A stretch of 64,000 nt of DNA, from contig NZ_CP047023.1 in NCBI RefSeq assembly GCF_009796765.1, positions 5,129,501-5,193,500 of the forward strand, written 5' to 3'. This DNA comes from Paraglaciecola sp. L3A3 (GTDB lineage: Bacteria > Pseudomonadota > Gammaproteobacteria > Enterobacterales > Alteromonadaceae). The notes under the pieces were generated by a model that had not been told where the DNA came from, did no database searches, and worked only from the letters and a program-made list of their open reading frames with translations. How positions within the stretch are numbered: position 1 is the first letter of the stretch; each line of letters opens with the position of its first letter. Positions 46,571 through 56,088 of the stretch are shown piece after piece. The position numbers and the translations under genes were made by a program.

Positions 46571-47503
46571 TTAAAATTCCTCTTCCCCTTCGGGTAGATC
46601 AAGATAAATGGTAATAAGTTCTTCTTCACGTAATACTGTCATTTGCAAAGACTGTAATTCTTTTAACATATTCATAGCTTCTAAAGATTGCTGTATATCA
46701 GTCAAATCTAAGCCGTTTAATTCTGTAATGATATCGCCGCCAACCAGCCCCGCAGCTTTAAATAATGATGGTTTTTTGCCAGGCATAACACGATAGCCTA
46801 CAAGCTCTCCGTCAATACGATGGGGTGAAACAGCAATATAGTCGGTAAAATTGGCAGGTTGTTGTTGTAACTGTCGAGTGGCTTCGATGGCCTCATCAGA
46901 TAGAGTGCGTCTGCGGTCAACATTTTGAGGGCCGCTAATAGTAATAGGCTGAGGCTTTGAGTTTATCTCATTTTGTTCATTGGCTTTGGTGTAATCAACC
47001 CCATCTAACATTAAAGTTTCGTGTTGTGGGCCATTTTTAATGATCACTCGGTCTGCATAGACTTCTTTTAATGATGCATTGGTGCCGTCAATTTTATCAC
47101 CTATACCATAGGTTTGTTGCTGGCCTCGATTTTCTATTATCGCTGCGCCATCATCTTCAACTGAGCTTGCGACAACACCTGTTAGGGTTAAATTTAAACG
47201 AGTAACGGGGGCATCGGTTACCACTTGTTGCGTTACAGGTTTGGCCGCTAGGTCACCAAAAAGGTTGAGTTTTTTTATATCAGCTAAATTTGTTGAATTA
47301 TTACGAGTAACATTAGATGTTTGTTGCTTGCCAGTTTGAGTTTGACCGCTGATCGTAGGTTGAGGTAAAAGTCGCCATGTGAGCTCCGCTGCGTAAGCTA
47401 GCAAAAAAATCACCAATAGAGCGACCACCAAAGCATTCAGTTTTTGTTGGTTCTTAACTAGTTGGAGCCATAATTGATTAGCGTTATAATTTGCGAAAGT
47501 CAT
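46571..47503 (-). CDS. gspC: Type II secretion protein C
   Basis: This 310-residue protein has an N-terminal helix (LNALVVALLVIFLLAYAAEL), the HR domain (KLNLFGDLAAKPVT, LNLTLTGVVASS) and a C-terminal PDZ region (GELVGYRVMPGKKPSLFKAA, LVGGDIITELNGLDL). GspC connects the inner-membrane platform to the secretin and selects substrates. It is the first gene of the operon, and its promoter must lie in the 131-bp gap shared with hslR. Confidence 0.95.
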   Translation of the reverse strand: MTFANYNANQLWLQLVKNQQKLNALVVALLVIFLLAYAAELTWRLLPQPTISGQTQTGKQQTSNVTRNNSTNLADIKKLNLFGDLAAKPVTQQVVTDAPVTRLNLTLTGVVASSVEDDGAAIIENRGQQQTYGIGDKIDGTNASLKEVYADRVIIKNGPQHETLMLDGVDYTKANEQNEINSKPQPITISGPQNVDRRRTLSDEAIEATRQLQQQPANFTDYIAVSPHRIDGELVGYRVMPGKKPSLFKAAGLVGGDIITELNGLDLTDIQQSLEAMNMLKELQSLQMTVLREEELITIYLDLPEGEEEF

Positions 47504-47634
47504 TGTTTCTCGGTGGGATAATAAAAAAGCGTAACATGCTAATGATAGCGAGTCGTAAGTATACCTACAACTCTAATCGTTTAAGGTTACAAAATAATAA
47601 CAAAATCCTAAAAATATGAAAGGTTATTCAGATC
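47504..47634. promoter_or_regulatory. Divergent promoter region of gspC and hslR
   Basis: This 131-bp gap must contain both promoters. I see no clear symmetric operator. A+T-rich stretches near 47520-47600 could supply -10 elements, but I cannot assign them. Confidence 0.4.
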
Positions 47635-48033
47635 ATGCGCAAAAACTTAATCCCAGAAGTTAAAGTCCGGCTAGACAAGTGGTTATGGGCTGCACGATTT
47701 TTCAAAACTCGTTCATTAGCCAGGGATGCAATACAGTCTGGCAAAGTCCATTACAATGGCCAACGTAGTAAACCCGGTAAAATAGTAGAGTTAGGAGCTG
47801 CCATTAAAGTTCCCCAAGGGTTTGATATAAAGGATATTATAGTTTTACAGGTAAAGGAACAAAGACAAGGAGCCCCCTTAGCCCAATTGATGTATCAAGA
47901 AACTGAATCTAGTGAAAAGCTGCGTGCAAGTAATGCAGAAGCGCGTAAACTTAGCATTTTTCATAGTCCTAAACCCGAACACAGGCCAGACAAAAAGCAA
48001 CGTCGGCAAATAATTCAATTCAAACAACAGTAA
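47635..48033 (+). CDS. hslR: Ribosome-associated heat shock protein Hsp15
   Basis: This 132-residue protein has an S4 RNA-binding domain (VRLDKWLWAARFFKTRSLAR, then DAIQSGKVHYNGQRSKPGK) and the basic tail typical of Hsp15. It binds 50S subunits that carry a nascent chain and helps recycle them. It precedes hslO by 17 bases, as in E. coli. Confidence 0.95.
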   Translation: MRKNLIPEVKVRLDKWLWAARFFKTRSLARDAIQSGKVHYNGQRSKPGKIVELGAAIKVPQGFDIKDIIVLQVKEQRQGAPLAQLMYQETESSEKLRASNAEARKLSIFHSPKPEHRPDKKQRRQIIQFKQQ

Positions 48034-48050
48034 TTCCCAAGGTAATCAAT

Positions 48051-48941
48051 ATGGCATTTGACCAGCTTCATCGCTTTTTATTTAACAAAGGTAACGTCAG
48101 GGGCGAGTTAGTTCGCTTAGAATCTAGTTATCAACAAATTTTAAATTCTTATAAGTATCCACCTATTATTCAAAAAATATTGGGTGAATTAATGGCCGCC
48201 ACGAGTTTATTAACCGCCACGTTAAAATTTGAAGGTGATATTGCAATTCAATTGCAAAGTGAAGGCGCTTTGAATTATGCGGTGATTAATGGGACCCATA
48301 AACAAGAGTTACGTGGTGTAGCCAGATGGGACGAAGAATTAACTGAATTACCTGATACTTTTCAGCAATTAATTCAAAAGGGGGTGTTAGTGATTACTAT
48401 TACACCCAAAGATGGTGAACGTTATCAAGGCATGGTGGCATTAGACAAACCAACCTTAGCAGAATGTATTGAAAGTTATTTTTTGCAATCAGAGCAACTA
48501 GCCACTAAAGTCATTTTGCGTACTCAGTTGAATCCAAATGATGAAAAAGTGTGTGGTCTATTTTTACAAATCATGCCCACTAGTAGCCAAACCACAGAAA
48601 AACACGAGACTGATTTCGATCATCTAAGTCAGTTGACAGATACCATCAAAAACCAAGAGTTATTTGAACTACCTGCTGAAGAAATTTTATATCGTCTATA
48701 TCACCAAGAAGAAGTGGAACTATACCCAGCCAATGATGTGGTATTTAAATGTAGTTGCAGCAAAGAGCGCAGTGCAGGGGCTCTCGCCAGTGTATCTAAA
48801 GAAGAGTTGTTAGAAATAGTTGAGCAAGAAGGTGATATTAAAATGAATTGCCAATACTGCCATACTGAATATACTTTTGATGCTATAGATGTAGAAAGTA
48901 TCCATGCTGGCACGTATGGTCTATCGAGCGGTACAAGTTAG
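48051..48941 (+). CDS. hslO: Redox-regulated chaperone Hsp33
   Basis: This 296-residue protein has the Hsp33 substrate domain (FLFNKGNVRGELVRLESSYQ) and the redox switch of four cysteines: C234 and C236 (FKCSCSKER) and C267 and C270 (NCQYCHTE). Zinc release and disulfide formation at these cysteines activate the chaperone in oxidative stress. It is in one unit with hslR and ends before a clear terminator at 48983. Confidence 0.96.
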   Translation: MAFDQLHRFLFNKGNVRGELVRLESSYQQILNSYKYPPIIQKILGELMAATSLLTATLKFEGDIAIQLQSEGALNYAVINGTHKQELRGVARWDEELTELPDTFQQLIQKGVLVITITPKDGERYQGMVALDKPTLAECIESYFLQSEQLATKVILRTQLNPNDEKVCGLFLQIMPTSSQTTEKHETDFDHLSQLTDTIKNQELFELPAEEILYRLYHQEEVELYPANDVVFKCSCSKERSAGALASVSKEELLEIVEQEGDIKMNCQYCHTEYTFDAIDVESIHAGTYGLSSGTS

Positions 48942-49392
48942 TGTTGATATAGTTCACTATATCGTTATAAATATCAATTTTGGGGCTAAAATCAAGCCCT
49001 TTTTGCCATTTACATTACATATTCATCAGCAACACTGAAAAGTAAATTGCAGTGTTTTTCTTCATTATTATCTCCTAAATATAATCGAAAGCTTAGTTGT
49101 TTTTTGTTTTAACAAACGACCAGATAGAGAGCTATGATAATGGGTTTAAACAAGGTGTTTTAGCAATGCATAAGTAAATAACCTGAAGGCCTATTGGTAT
49201 AAATTCATTTAAGGTTGTTTTTGAGATGAAATTTTCCCAATTGTAGGGGATATTTTTTTAGAATTATCTTTTTGCCGCTATTAAATACGTGTATTCTAAC
49301 TATAAGAAATGTGTGAAAATATGACTTACTTTATTGGAGCTCCATTATTTCTCTTTCTCATTTAGTGCAACTTTTGTTTAAGACAGATTAAC
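48942..49392. other. Intergenic region, 451 bp
   Basis: Besides the hslO terminator near its start, I see nothing coding here. The middle is A+T rich and probably contains the promoter of the downstream signalling pair. Confidence 0.5.
48983..49004 (+). terminator. Intrinsic terminator of hslR-hslO
   Basis: GGGCT and AGCCC form a 5-bp stem around a seven-base loop, followed directly by five T residues. The layout is that of a Rho-independent terminator. Confidence 0.75.
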
Positions 49393-50322
49393 TTGAATCA
49401 GTTTTTGTCTATATCACCAGAATCATTAGCCTCTTCGGTTATTTTAATTGTTGATGATGATCCAATTAATTCTATGGTGGTCGATAATATTTTATCTGAC
49501 CAATACCAGACACACATCACACATTCTGGAGAAGAAGCGTTAGAGTTTTGTAATAAAACGCCGCCGGATTTAATTTTACTCGACGTAGTCATGGATGGTA
49601 TTTCAGGATTAGAAACTTGCCGGCAATTAAAAGCCAATGCAGGTACCCAGCACATTCCAGTTGTCTTTATCACCTCTATTTTAGACATAGAAGGAGAAAT
49701 CAGCTGTTGGAATGCTGGTTGTGTGGATTTTGTCTCCAAGCCAGTTAATGGTGTCACCTTATTAAATCGAGTAAAAGCTCATTTAACAAGCAAACTACAA
49801 GCCGATTTATTGCGCAATATGTCGTACATCGATGGATTAACAGGTCTAAATAATCGAAATATATTAGATGATGTCATGGAAAAAGGCATCTTATACTCTA
49901 ATCGAACAGGTAACCCTTTGAGTGTATTAATGATCGATGTTGATTGGTTCAAGCGGTTTAATGATACTTATGGGCACTTGCAAGGCGACGATTGTTTAAA
50001 ATTAGTGGCAAAAACAATTAAGCAGATAGTGAAACGCCCAACAGATATCGCTATAAGATTCGGCGGAGAAGAGTTTTTGTGCTTCTTACCTGAAACCGAT
50101 CTAACTGGCGCAAAATATCTGGCCAAAGTTTTGTTAGAATCCATAGCCAAGTTAGGGATTCCCCATCAAGAATCTTCGTTTAATAAAGTCACAATTAGTG
50201 TAGGAATATATACATTACTGCCTAACTCAAATTTGACTCAAAGAGATATTTTAGATTATGCCGATCAAGCTTTATACAAAGCTAAACAATTTGGTAGAAA
50301 TCGATATTATTATGAATCTTAG
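49393..50322 (+). CDS. Response regulator with GGDEF domain (diguanylate cyclase)
   Basis: This 309-residue protein has an N-terminal receiver (ILIVDDDPIN, phospho-acceptor Asp64 in LILLDVVMDG, lysine in VSKPVNG) and a C-terminal diguanylate cyclase domain with the active GGEEF motif at 224-228. The inhibitory-site motif RPTD lies at 215-218, the right distance before it. It should make cyclic di-GMP when phosphorylated and be shut off by its product. The start is TTG at 49393. A large hybrid histidine kinase gene follows 63 bases later and may phosphorylate it. Confidence 0.93.
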   Translation: MNQFLSISPESLASSVILIVDDDPINSMVVDNILSDQYQTHITHSGEEALEFCNKTPPDLILLDVVMDGISGLETCRQLKANAGTQHIPVVFITSILDIEGEISCWNAGCVDFVSKPVNGVTLLNRVKAHLTSKLQADLLRNMSYIDGLTGLNNRNILDDVMEKGILYSNRTGNPLSVLMIDVDWFKRFNDTYGHLQGDDCLKLVAKTIKQIVKRPTDIAIRFGGEEFLCFLPETDLTGAKYLAKVLLESIAKLGIPHQESSFNKVTISVGIYTLLPNSNLTQRDILDYADQALYKAKQFGRNRYYYES

Positions 50323-50397
50323 GATATACAAATAACATAAGAAGCATTTTAATAGTTTGTTTTAGTTCTTTTACTAAACTTATGCTTGGGTAGGTTA

Positions 50398-53300
50398 ATG
50401 TTTACAACGTTATTAAATTCATCCTTTTCAACATCAAAGTTAAAGCGGTATATGCTTGCGTATGCGGTTATACCGATAATAATTGTAGTTTTACTAATTA
50501 TAATAATTTTTGAAGCAAACCTAAATATATCTATCAGAGAACAAGTTAAAAAACAGTTAAGTGATCAAGCTGAACAAATTAATGCTCAAATGCAAGAGCG
50601 TTTAACTGAATACCGTCAGGATATTCATTTTTTACATTCAACCCCCCCTGTCTCAGGTTTAGTGCGTGCAGCGCAGAATAATGGACTTGATGCAAAAGAT
50701 AGTACAACTTATCAACAATGGGCCCATCGCTTAGAAACCATTTTTATTGCTTTTATTAAGAATAATCAAGAATATGATCAAGCTCGAATAATTAGCGCGG
50801 GTAATCAAGGTGATGAGCTGATTAGAGTGGACCGTATTAGTGGACAAATTAGTGCAGTTGACTTAGTAAACTTACAAAGTAAAAAAGATAGAGATTACTT
50901 TACTCAAAGTACCAAACTTGCTGATGGAGAGCTGTATATGTCGCAGTTTTCCCTGAATCGAGAATTTGGCAAAATTCAGTTTCCTTATCGCCCGACTTTG
51001 CGTATTTCACTACCCGTTTTTTCAGAAACAGCCGAACGTTTTGGTTTTTTAATATTAAATATTAATGCTCAGCTAGTTCTACAATCTTTGACCACAATGA
51101 TAGATAAACAATTCCAATTAGTACTGACTGATAACCAAGGATACTATTTGGTGACTCCCAATGAAAAAGAGAAATTTAGCCGAGATCTTGCTCCAGAATT
51201 AAAATGGCAAACCACATACCAGACTAAAGAAATTATCAGTGAAGATTTTACAAAAATGGTTAGGAGTGACAATCAAAATATATCGTTTTATGCCTATCAA
51301 AAAACAGTCAGAGTGGCTGGAAATACTGAAGAAGGATTTGTTCGTATTCGAATCCTAGCTCCTAGCCAAGTGATATCCGATTTGGCAATGGAACGCCGAA
51401 AAATTGTTTATGCATTCTTACTAGCGATCACTATTATTTTGCTAGTTGTACTGGTTATCTTGTCTCGTAGTATGCGTCGTAATAATCAATTAGCTGAAGC
51501 TAGAGCATTGTCAGCCGCCATTATTCAGGGCTCAAAAAATGCTATTATTAGTGTCACTTCCGATTGCATCATTACCAGTTGGAATAAAGGTGCAGAGGCT
51601 ATTTTCAAATATCAAGAGCATTATGCCTTAGATAAATCACTTATGACCCTATCCTTATTTGAAGACATTAATATTCAAGAATATATACAAAATTTGTCGG
51701 AAAATAATACTCGTCAGGAAGTCAGTTCGGTAAAGTTTGATGGGAATAAGCACAACACATATTTAAGTTTATCATTATCGGCAATTGTAGGAGATAACCA
51801 AGGTTTTACTGGTGTGGCTATTATCGTCAGAGATCAAACTATTGAACGCCAAGCAGAAGAGAAAGTTAAACTCGCGAACTCTGAATTAGAGAAAAAAGTA
51901 GCTCAGCGCACGGCAGAATTACAAAAAGCAAGTACAGTAAAAAATGCTTTCATTTCAAATATCAGTCATGAAATGCGAACCCCACTAAATGGTATTATGG
52001 GGACGCTTAGTTTGATTCAAAAAGATCCTCTGACTGAAGATCAAAAGCGTTATTTAGAAATGACAGGAGTAAGTGTTAACTCATTAGCCGTGTTAATTAA
52101 CGATATACTGGATTTATCTAAAATTGAAGCTGGTAAATTAGATTTAGATTTTAAGGCCTTCAACCCAATTAAGTTAATTGAAAGCTTAAGCTGTAGCTTA
52201 GCGGTCAAGGCTCAAGAAAAAGGTCTGGAATTTATTGTAGATATCACAGATCTTCGCTGTCATTCTATAGTTAGTGATCCCCATAGGTTTTCACAAGTTT
52301 TAACTAACCTTATCAATAATGCAATTAAGTTTACTGATACGGGCTATATTAAAGTTAAAGCTTACAGCGAATTAACGGATGATAATAATCTGCGTTTATG
52401 TTGTTCTGTGTGTGATACAGGTGTTGGTATTGCTGAATCGAATAAGAACAAACTTTTTCAAGCATTCTCCCAAGAAGATACTGAAGTGGCCGCAAAATAT
52501 GGGGGCACAGGTTTAGGCTTATCAATTTGTCGGCAGTTAACCAATTTATTAAATGGTGATATTACTTTTGATTCAATAAAAGATCAGGGCAGTAGCTTTA
52601 ATTTTTATATAGAAATTCCAAGTATTGATAGTAAATTATCGTCACCAGAAAAATTACTCGAGGATAAATTTTGCGAAGTAATAACACCTTCTACAGAGTT
52701 GAGTCCTTGTCTTTATAGAATGCTCGAAAGTTTTGCCGCTAACTGTATAAAAACTAGAGGGATTGAAGCTTGGCTTTTAGATAAAAAAAGTACGCCAAGT
52801 GAGCAAATAGATTTACTGCTAATTGATTTACACTCTCCTTACTTGACTATTTTGGACACTAACTGGCATAAGATGGTTGAGGTTAATAAAAAAGCACCTT
52901 TAGTTGCTGTTTTACTCAATAGTGGCGAACCTATTCCCTTGATGCAACATTTCAAAGTAGTCCCTTTAAATAAACCAATTTTAGTCTCTGAATTTGTTAA
53001 AAAATGTGTAGTCCACAAAGAGCAAACGAGTGCCACTCTTCCCTTAGTAAATAGCAAAGTAGAATCTGCGCTTATTTACACTGCTGGCGACAAAAATAAA
53101 ATTACAGGTGCCAACATATTAATAGTCGACGACAACGAAATTAATATAGAAGTAGCAAGTGGTATATTATCAGAGTTACCTGTCAATATATTTAGGGCAA
53201 GAAATGGTAAACAAGCTTTAGAAGTTTTGTTTAATAAAAGCAATGAGGGGATAGAATTTCATTGTATTTTGATGGACTGCCAAATGCCAATTTTAGATGG

Positions 53301-53913
53301 TTATCAAACTAGCGAAAAAATTAGGGCTGGTTTGGCAGGAACGAGATATAAAAAGATACCCATAATTGCGATGACGGCAAACGCTATGTTAGGTGAAAGA
53401 AAAAAATGTATGAATGCAGGTATGAGCGATTATATAACTAAACCTATTCATATGGAGACATTAATTACCATAGTTATTAAATGGACCTTATCCATTTATC
53501 AAGCAGCTGCTGTCTCCCAAAACAGCGAAGACAAGATTGTGGAAGTTGAGCAAATAAACAAAGATAGTGCGTATGATCCTAAGGTATGGGACATAAAAAG
53601 CGCATTAGTTCGTCTAATGAATAATGTAGATTTATTTAAACAAATTTGTCTTATATTTCATGAGAAATCTTCAGCTCAAATGGAATCACTTAGTAAGTAT
53701 GTTACAAATATGGATTTCGATAAAATAGGCAAAAAAAGCCATGCATTGAAGGGCTCTGCTGGAGATATTGGCGCTACAGAGTTACATAAACTTCTGACTG
53801 AAGTAGAAAAACAGGCTAAACAAGAAAACGCAGTGGAAATCAGCTCATTGATGGAAAAAACCCAAAAGAGTTATGAAAATTTTATTGCCAAAGTTGATGA
53901 ATACTTAAGATAG
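50398..53913 (+). CDS. Hybrid sensor histidine kinase with PAS, REC and HPt domains
   Basis: This protein of 1171 residues has two membrane helices (near 18-38 and 335-355) around a large Cache-type periplasmic sensor. Then come a PAS domain (ALSAAIIQGSKNAIISVTSD), a HisKA box (FISNISHEMRTPLNGI, phospho-His524) and an HATPase domain (YGGTGLGLSICRQL). A degenerate receiver follows (LLLIDLHSPYL, near 805-880), then an intact receiver with Asp960 (MDCQMP) and an HPt domain with His1115 (KKSHALKGSAGDIG). The ATG at 50398 is chosen over a TTG twelve bases earlier. The architecture fits a BarA/TorS-like multistep phosphorelay. It probably signals to the neighbouring GGDEF regulator. Confidence 0.93.
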   Translation: MFTTLLNSSFSTSKLKRYMLAYAVIPIIIVVLLIIIIFEANLNISIREQVKKQLSDQAEQINAQMQERLTEYRQDIHFLHSTPPVSGLVRAAQNNGLDAKDSTTYQQWAHRLETIFIAFIKNNQEYDQARIISAGNQGDELIRVDRISGQISAVDLVNLQSKKDRDYFTQSTKLADGELYMSQFSLNREFGKIQFPYRPTLRISLPVFSETAERFGFLILNINAQLVLQSLTTMIDKQFQLVLTDNQGYYLVTPNEKEKFSRDLAPELKWQTTYQTKEIISEDFTKMVRSDNQNISFYAYQKTVRVAGNTEEGFVRIRILAPSQVISDLAMERRKIVYAFLLAITIILLVVLVILSRSMRRNNQLAEARALSAAIIQGSKNAIISVTSDCIITSWNKGAEAIFKYQEHYALDKSLMTLSLFEDINIQEYIQNLSENNTRQEVSSVKFDGNKHNTYLSLSLSAIVGDNQGFTGVAIIVRDQTIERQAEEKVKLANSELEKKVAQRTAELQKASTVKNAFISNISHEMRTPLNGIMGTLSLIQKDPLTEDQKRYLEMTGVSVNSLAVLINDILDLSKIEAGKLDLDFKAFNPIKLIESLSCSLAVKAQEKGLEFIVDITDLRCHSIVSDPHRFSQVLTNLINNAIKFTDTGYIKVKAYSELTDDNNLRLCCSVCDTGVGIAESNKNKLFQAFSQEDTEVAAKYGGTGLGLSICRQLTNLLNGDITFDSIKDQGSSFNFYIEIPSIDSKLSSPEKLLEDKFCEVITPSTELSPCLYRMLESFAANCIKTRGIEAWLLDKKSTPSEQIDLLLIDLHSPYLTILDTNWHKMVEVNKKAPLVAVLLNSGEPIPLMQHFKVVPLNKPILVSEFVKKCVVHKEQTSATLPLVNSKVESALIYTAGDKNKITGANILIVDDNEINIEVASGILSELPVNIFRARNGKQALEVLFNKSNEGIEFHCILMDCQMPILDGYQTSEKIRAGLAGTRYKKIPIIAMTANAMLGERKKCMNAGMSDYITKPIHMETLITIVIKWTLSIYQAAAVSQNSEDKIVEVEQINKDSAYDPKVWDIKSALVRLMNNVDLFKQICLIFHEKSSAQMESLSKYVTNMDFDKIGKKSHALKGSAGDIGATELHKLLTEVEKQAKQENAVEISSLMEKTQKSYENFIAKVDEYLR

Positions 53914-54000
53914 TAGAATTAGCTGGGAAAACGAAACGCAACCGTCAATGAAAGAGGCGACGTTTCGTTATTAATAAGAATTAGCAAACCTGTTGAAGCA

Positions 54001-55716
54001 TTACGGCGTTGCTCCAATAGCAACTAGCTCTTTTAAACTGCGATGATAAATTTTGCCATCAGCGTAACTAATAGAATTTAAACTCCATGTTTCACCTGAA
54101 GGTCCTAGATCATTCACACTTAATAAGGCTGATGTATCTAATACAGGCGCATCGGCGTCAATTGCATAGGTAATACCAAGCATGGTATGAAAATACAACA
54201 CGCCGTTAATGTTGGTAGGACTCCCCCAAAAAACCGGAAAGTTTGCACCATCAGATTTAGACCTAGCATTACCAGCCACATCTCGTCCATGGCTGTTAAG
54301 CGTACTGGTTTTAACTTCAACTCCATAAACAAACTCATCTGCTTGATCTGGCTTGCGGATCACAGTGACAGGCAACTCTAAATATTCTGTTTTACCAGAT
54401 TCGATATGTACACGAGCCATGGAGTGGGATGGTCCCGCTTTGCCATTTGGCTGTGCACGGCGATTACGCATATGTGCCGTGGTGGTAAGAAAATAATGAT
54501 AACCAGCTGCTACTATGTTGCTGTGCCAAGCAGGATAAACATTAATAAAATTGTCTGGCCCTGCATTCACCCGAGGTGACCAATCTTTTATATCGCGGAT
54601 ATTAACGTTTTTGTAGAGCTTATGGGACTTGGTAATTGGGTCCCAAGGGCGATAGTCGACATTGTTAATCATAGATGTTTTCGCCAACATCTCTCCGTTT
54701 GTAGCGTCGATAACTACATGTGACTCAGTGGGGTTTAGGTTGAACATATAGGCATGTTGTTTGTTCCAATGTAACACCCAAAGTACTTGCCAAGCATGGG
54801 TATTAGCTAACTCTTTGCCCTCGGGTAATTGTTTACCATCCTCGCCTGTTCTGGGTTCAAAGCGCCAAATGGTTTTGCCTTCTTCCCCTGCTGCAAGACT
54901 AACTAAACTTAAGCCAATTGGCCTTTCTGGTACGCCATGATGCCCACCCCGTCCAGTTAAAATAGCGGGGCGCCCGTCTGGTGCAAAACCGAATACTGAC
55001 GTGGTATAGGTGGTCGTGCCGTCTTCGGCTTGCCATAAAGTTTTACCTGTTTTTATATCAATGCCACGGAGATAGTTCCAGCCAAATACTTCTTCAGGGT
55101 TGCCATCTCTAGGCTCAACATTTACCACTACACCATTATACAAAATAGGCTCATGCTGTTTATTGAATGGATAAGCGGGGCGATCCCATGGAGTCCATTG
55201 ACGACTCCAAATTTCTTTGCCTTCAAAATCAAAAGCGGCCATGGCACCACTGGCATTAGTGAAAACAACTAGGTTACCATCGGTGACAGGCGTAGGGGTA
55301 GTTGAGTCAGAATAAGCATAAAGCATCGGGCTTTTAACTGAGCCCGGAAGAGGTACCGACCAGAGGATTTTACCTGTTTTAGCATCCACGCAGTGGCCTT
55401 CTATTTCAGCACTCATTAGTTTTTCATCACCAGCATCCTTGGTAAATGTGGTCAAAAACAGTCGATCTTTCCATACTGTAATACCACTTTGTCCGCCGTT
55501 TGGCAGTGAAGTACGCCATAAAATATTTTGATCACGGCTAACACTCCACTTGGTAGCGGCAGGCGGTCCTTCTGCTGTCCATGAATGATTGGGCCCTGCT
55601 GCCTGAGGCCAAGTATCTATATTATCAATTGCTATATTAGCGGTTGTGGCACAACCACAAATCAAAGCGCCCATAGTTAGCACGAATAAGGATCTTGCGT
55701 AAAATTTTTTCATCAT
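54001..55716 (-). CDS. PQQ-binding-like beta-propeller lipoprotein
   Basis: This 571-residue protein has a lipobox (MGALICGCATT, cysteine near 22) and repeated propeller units (WRTSLPNGGQSGITVWKDRL, VDAKTGKILWSVPLPG, DIKTGKTLWQAEDGTTTYTT, YADGKIYHRS). Such proteins resemble quinoprotein dehydrogenases, but I see no firm metal-binding or catalytic set, so binding of PQQ is unproved. It lies divergent from the sulfatase gene at 56089 and is the first gene of the glycan locus. It may take part in processing the same substrate. Confidence 0.87.
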   Translation of the reverse strand: MMKKFYARSLFVLTMGALICGCATTANIAIDNIDTWPQAAGPNHSWTAEGPPAATKWSVSRDQNILWRTSLPNGGQSGITVWKDRLFLTTFTKDAGDEKLMSAEIEGHCVDAKTGKILWSVPLPGSVKSPMLYAYSDSTTPTPVTDGNLVVFTNASGAMAAFDFEGKEIWSRQWTPWDRPAYPFNKQHEPILYNGVVVNVEPRDGNPEEVFGWNYLRGIDIKTGKTLWQAEDGTTTYTTSVFGFAPDGRPAILTGRGGHHGVPERPIGLSLVSLAAGEEGKTIWRFEPRTGEDGKQLPEGKELANTHAWQVLWVLHWNKQHAYMFNLNPTESHVVIDATNGEMLAKTSMINNVDYRPWDPITKSHKLYKNVNIRDIKDWSPRVNAGPDNFINVYPAWHSNIVAAGYHYFLTTTAHMRNRRAQPNGKAGPSHSMARVHIESGKTEYLELPVTVIRKPDQADEFVYGVEVKTSTLNSHGRDVAGNARSKSDGANFPVFWGSPTNINGVLYFHTMLGITYAIDADAPVLDTSALLSVNDLGPSGETWSLNSISYADGKIYHRSLKELVAIGATP

Positions 55717-56088
55717 TGACTTCGACGTCCCCTAGGCTTTAATTGTTTTATATATGATTGAAAGTGTAATATATAAAATTTCGACATGTAATGAAATTAA
55801 AAATTATTTAAACCTGTTCAACCGCTTATTACAGTCGTCAATAAGTCCTTTGTTAAATAATATTTAAATTATCGCTTTTTATGTCATCTTTTTTGTTTTC
55901 AATATAGAATGATGTTTTAAATATAAATTATTATTTATTTTACATGTGACTTAAATCATTCTTATAACCTCGTTGATTTAATTTTAAATGGTGACGTTGG
56001 TATTTAGTCTGAAGATAGAAATAACAGTAGCTGGCTGGATTAAGGGTGACCCTTATTTTATATGTAGCTCTACAATAATATTAGGTAA
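55717..56088. promoter_or_regulatory. Divergent promoter region of the PQQ-propeller and sulfatase genes
   Basis: A 372-bp, A+T-rich gap without genes. It contains a 15-base palindrome, TAAGGGTGACCCTTA, at 56041-56055, about 33 bases before the sulfatase start. Its symmetry and position suggest an operator. Confidence 0.55.

Noticed and set aside
53930..53969. Hairpin AACGAAACG / CGTTTCGTT after the hybrid kinase gene
   Set aside because: A 9-bp stem with a 22-base loop and no T run. It may be a terminator, but it is too weak to list as one.
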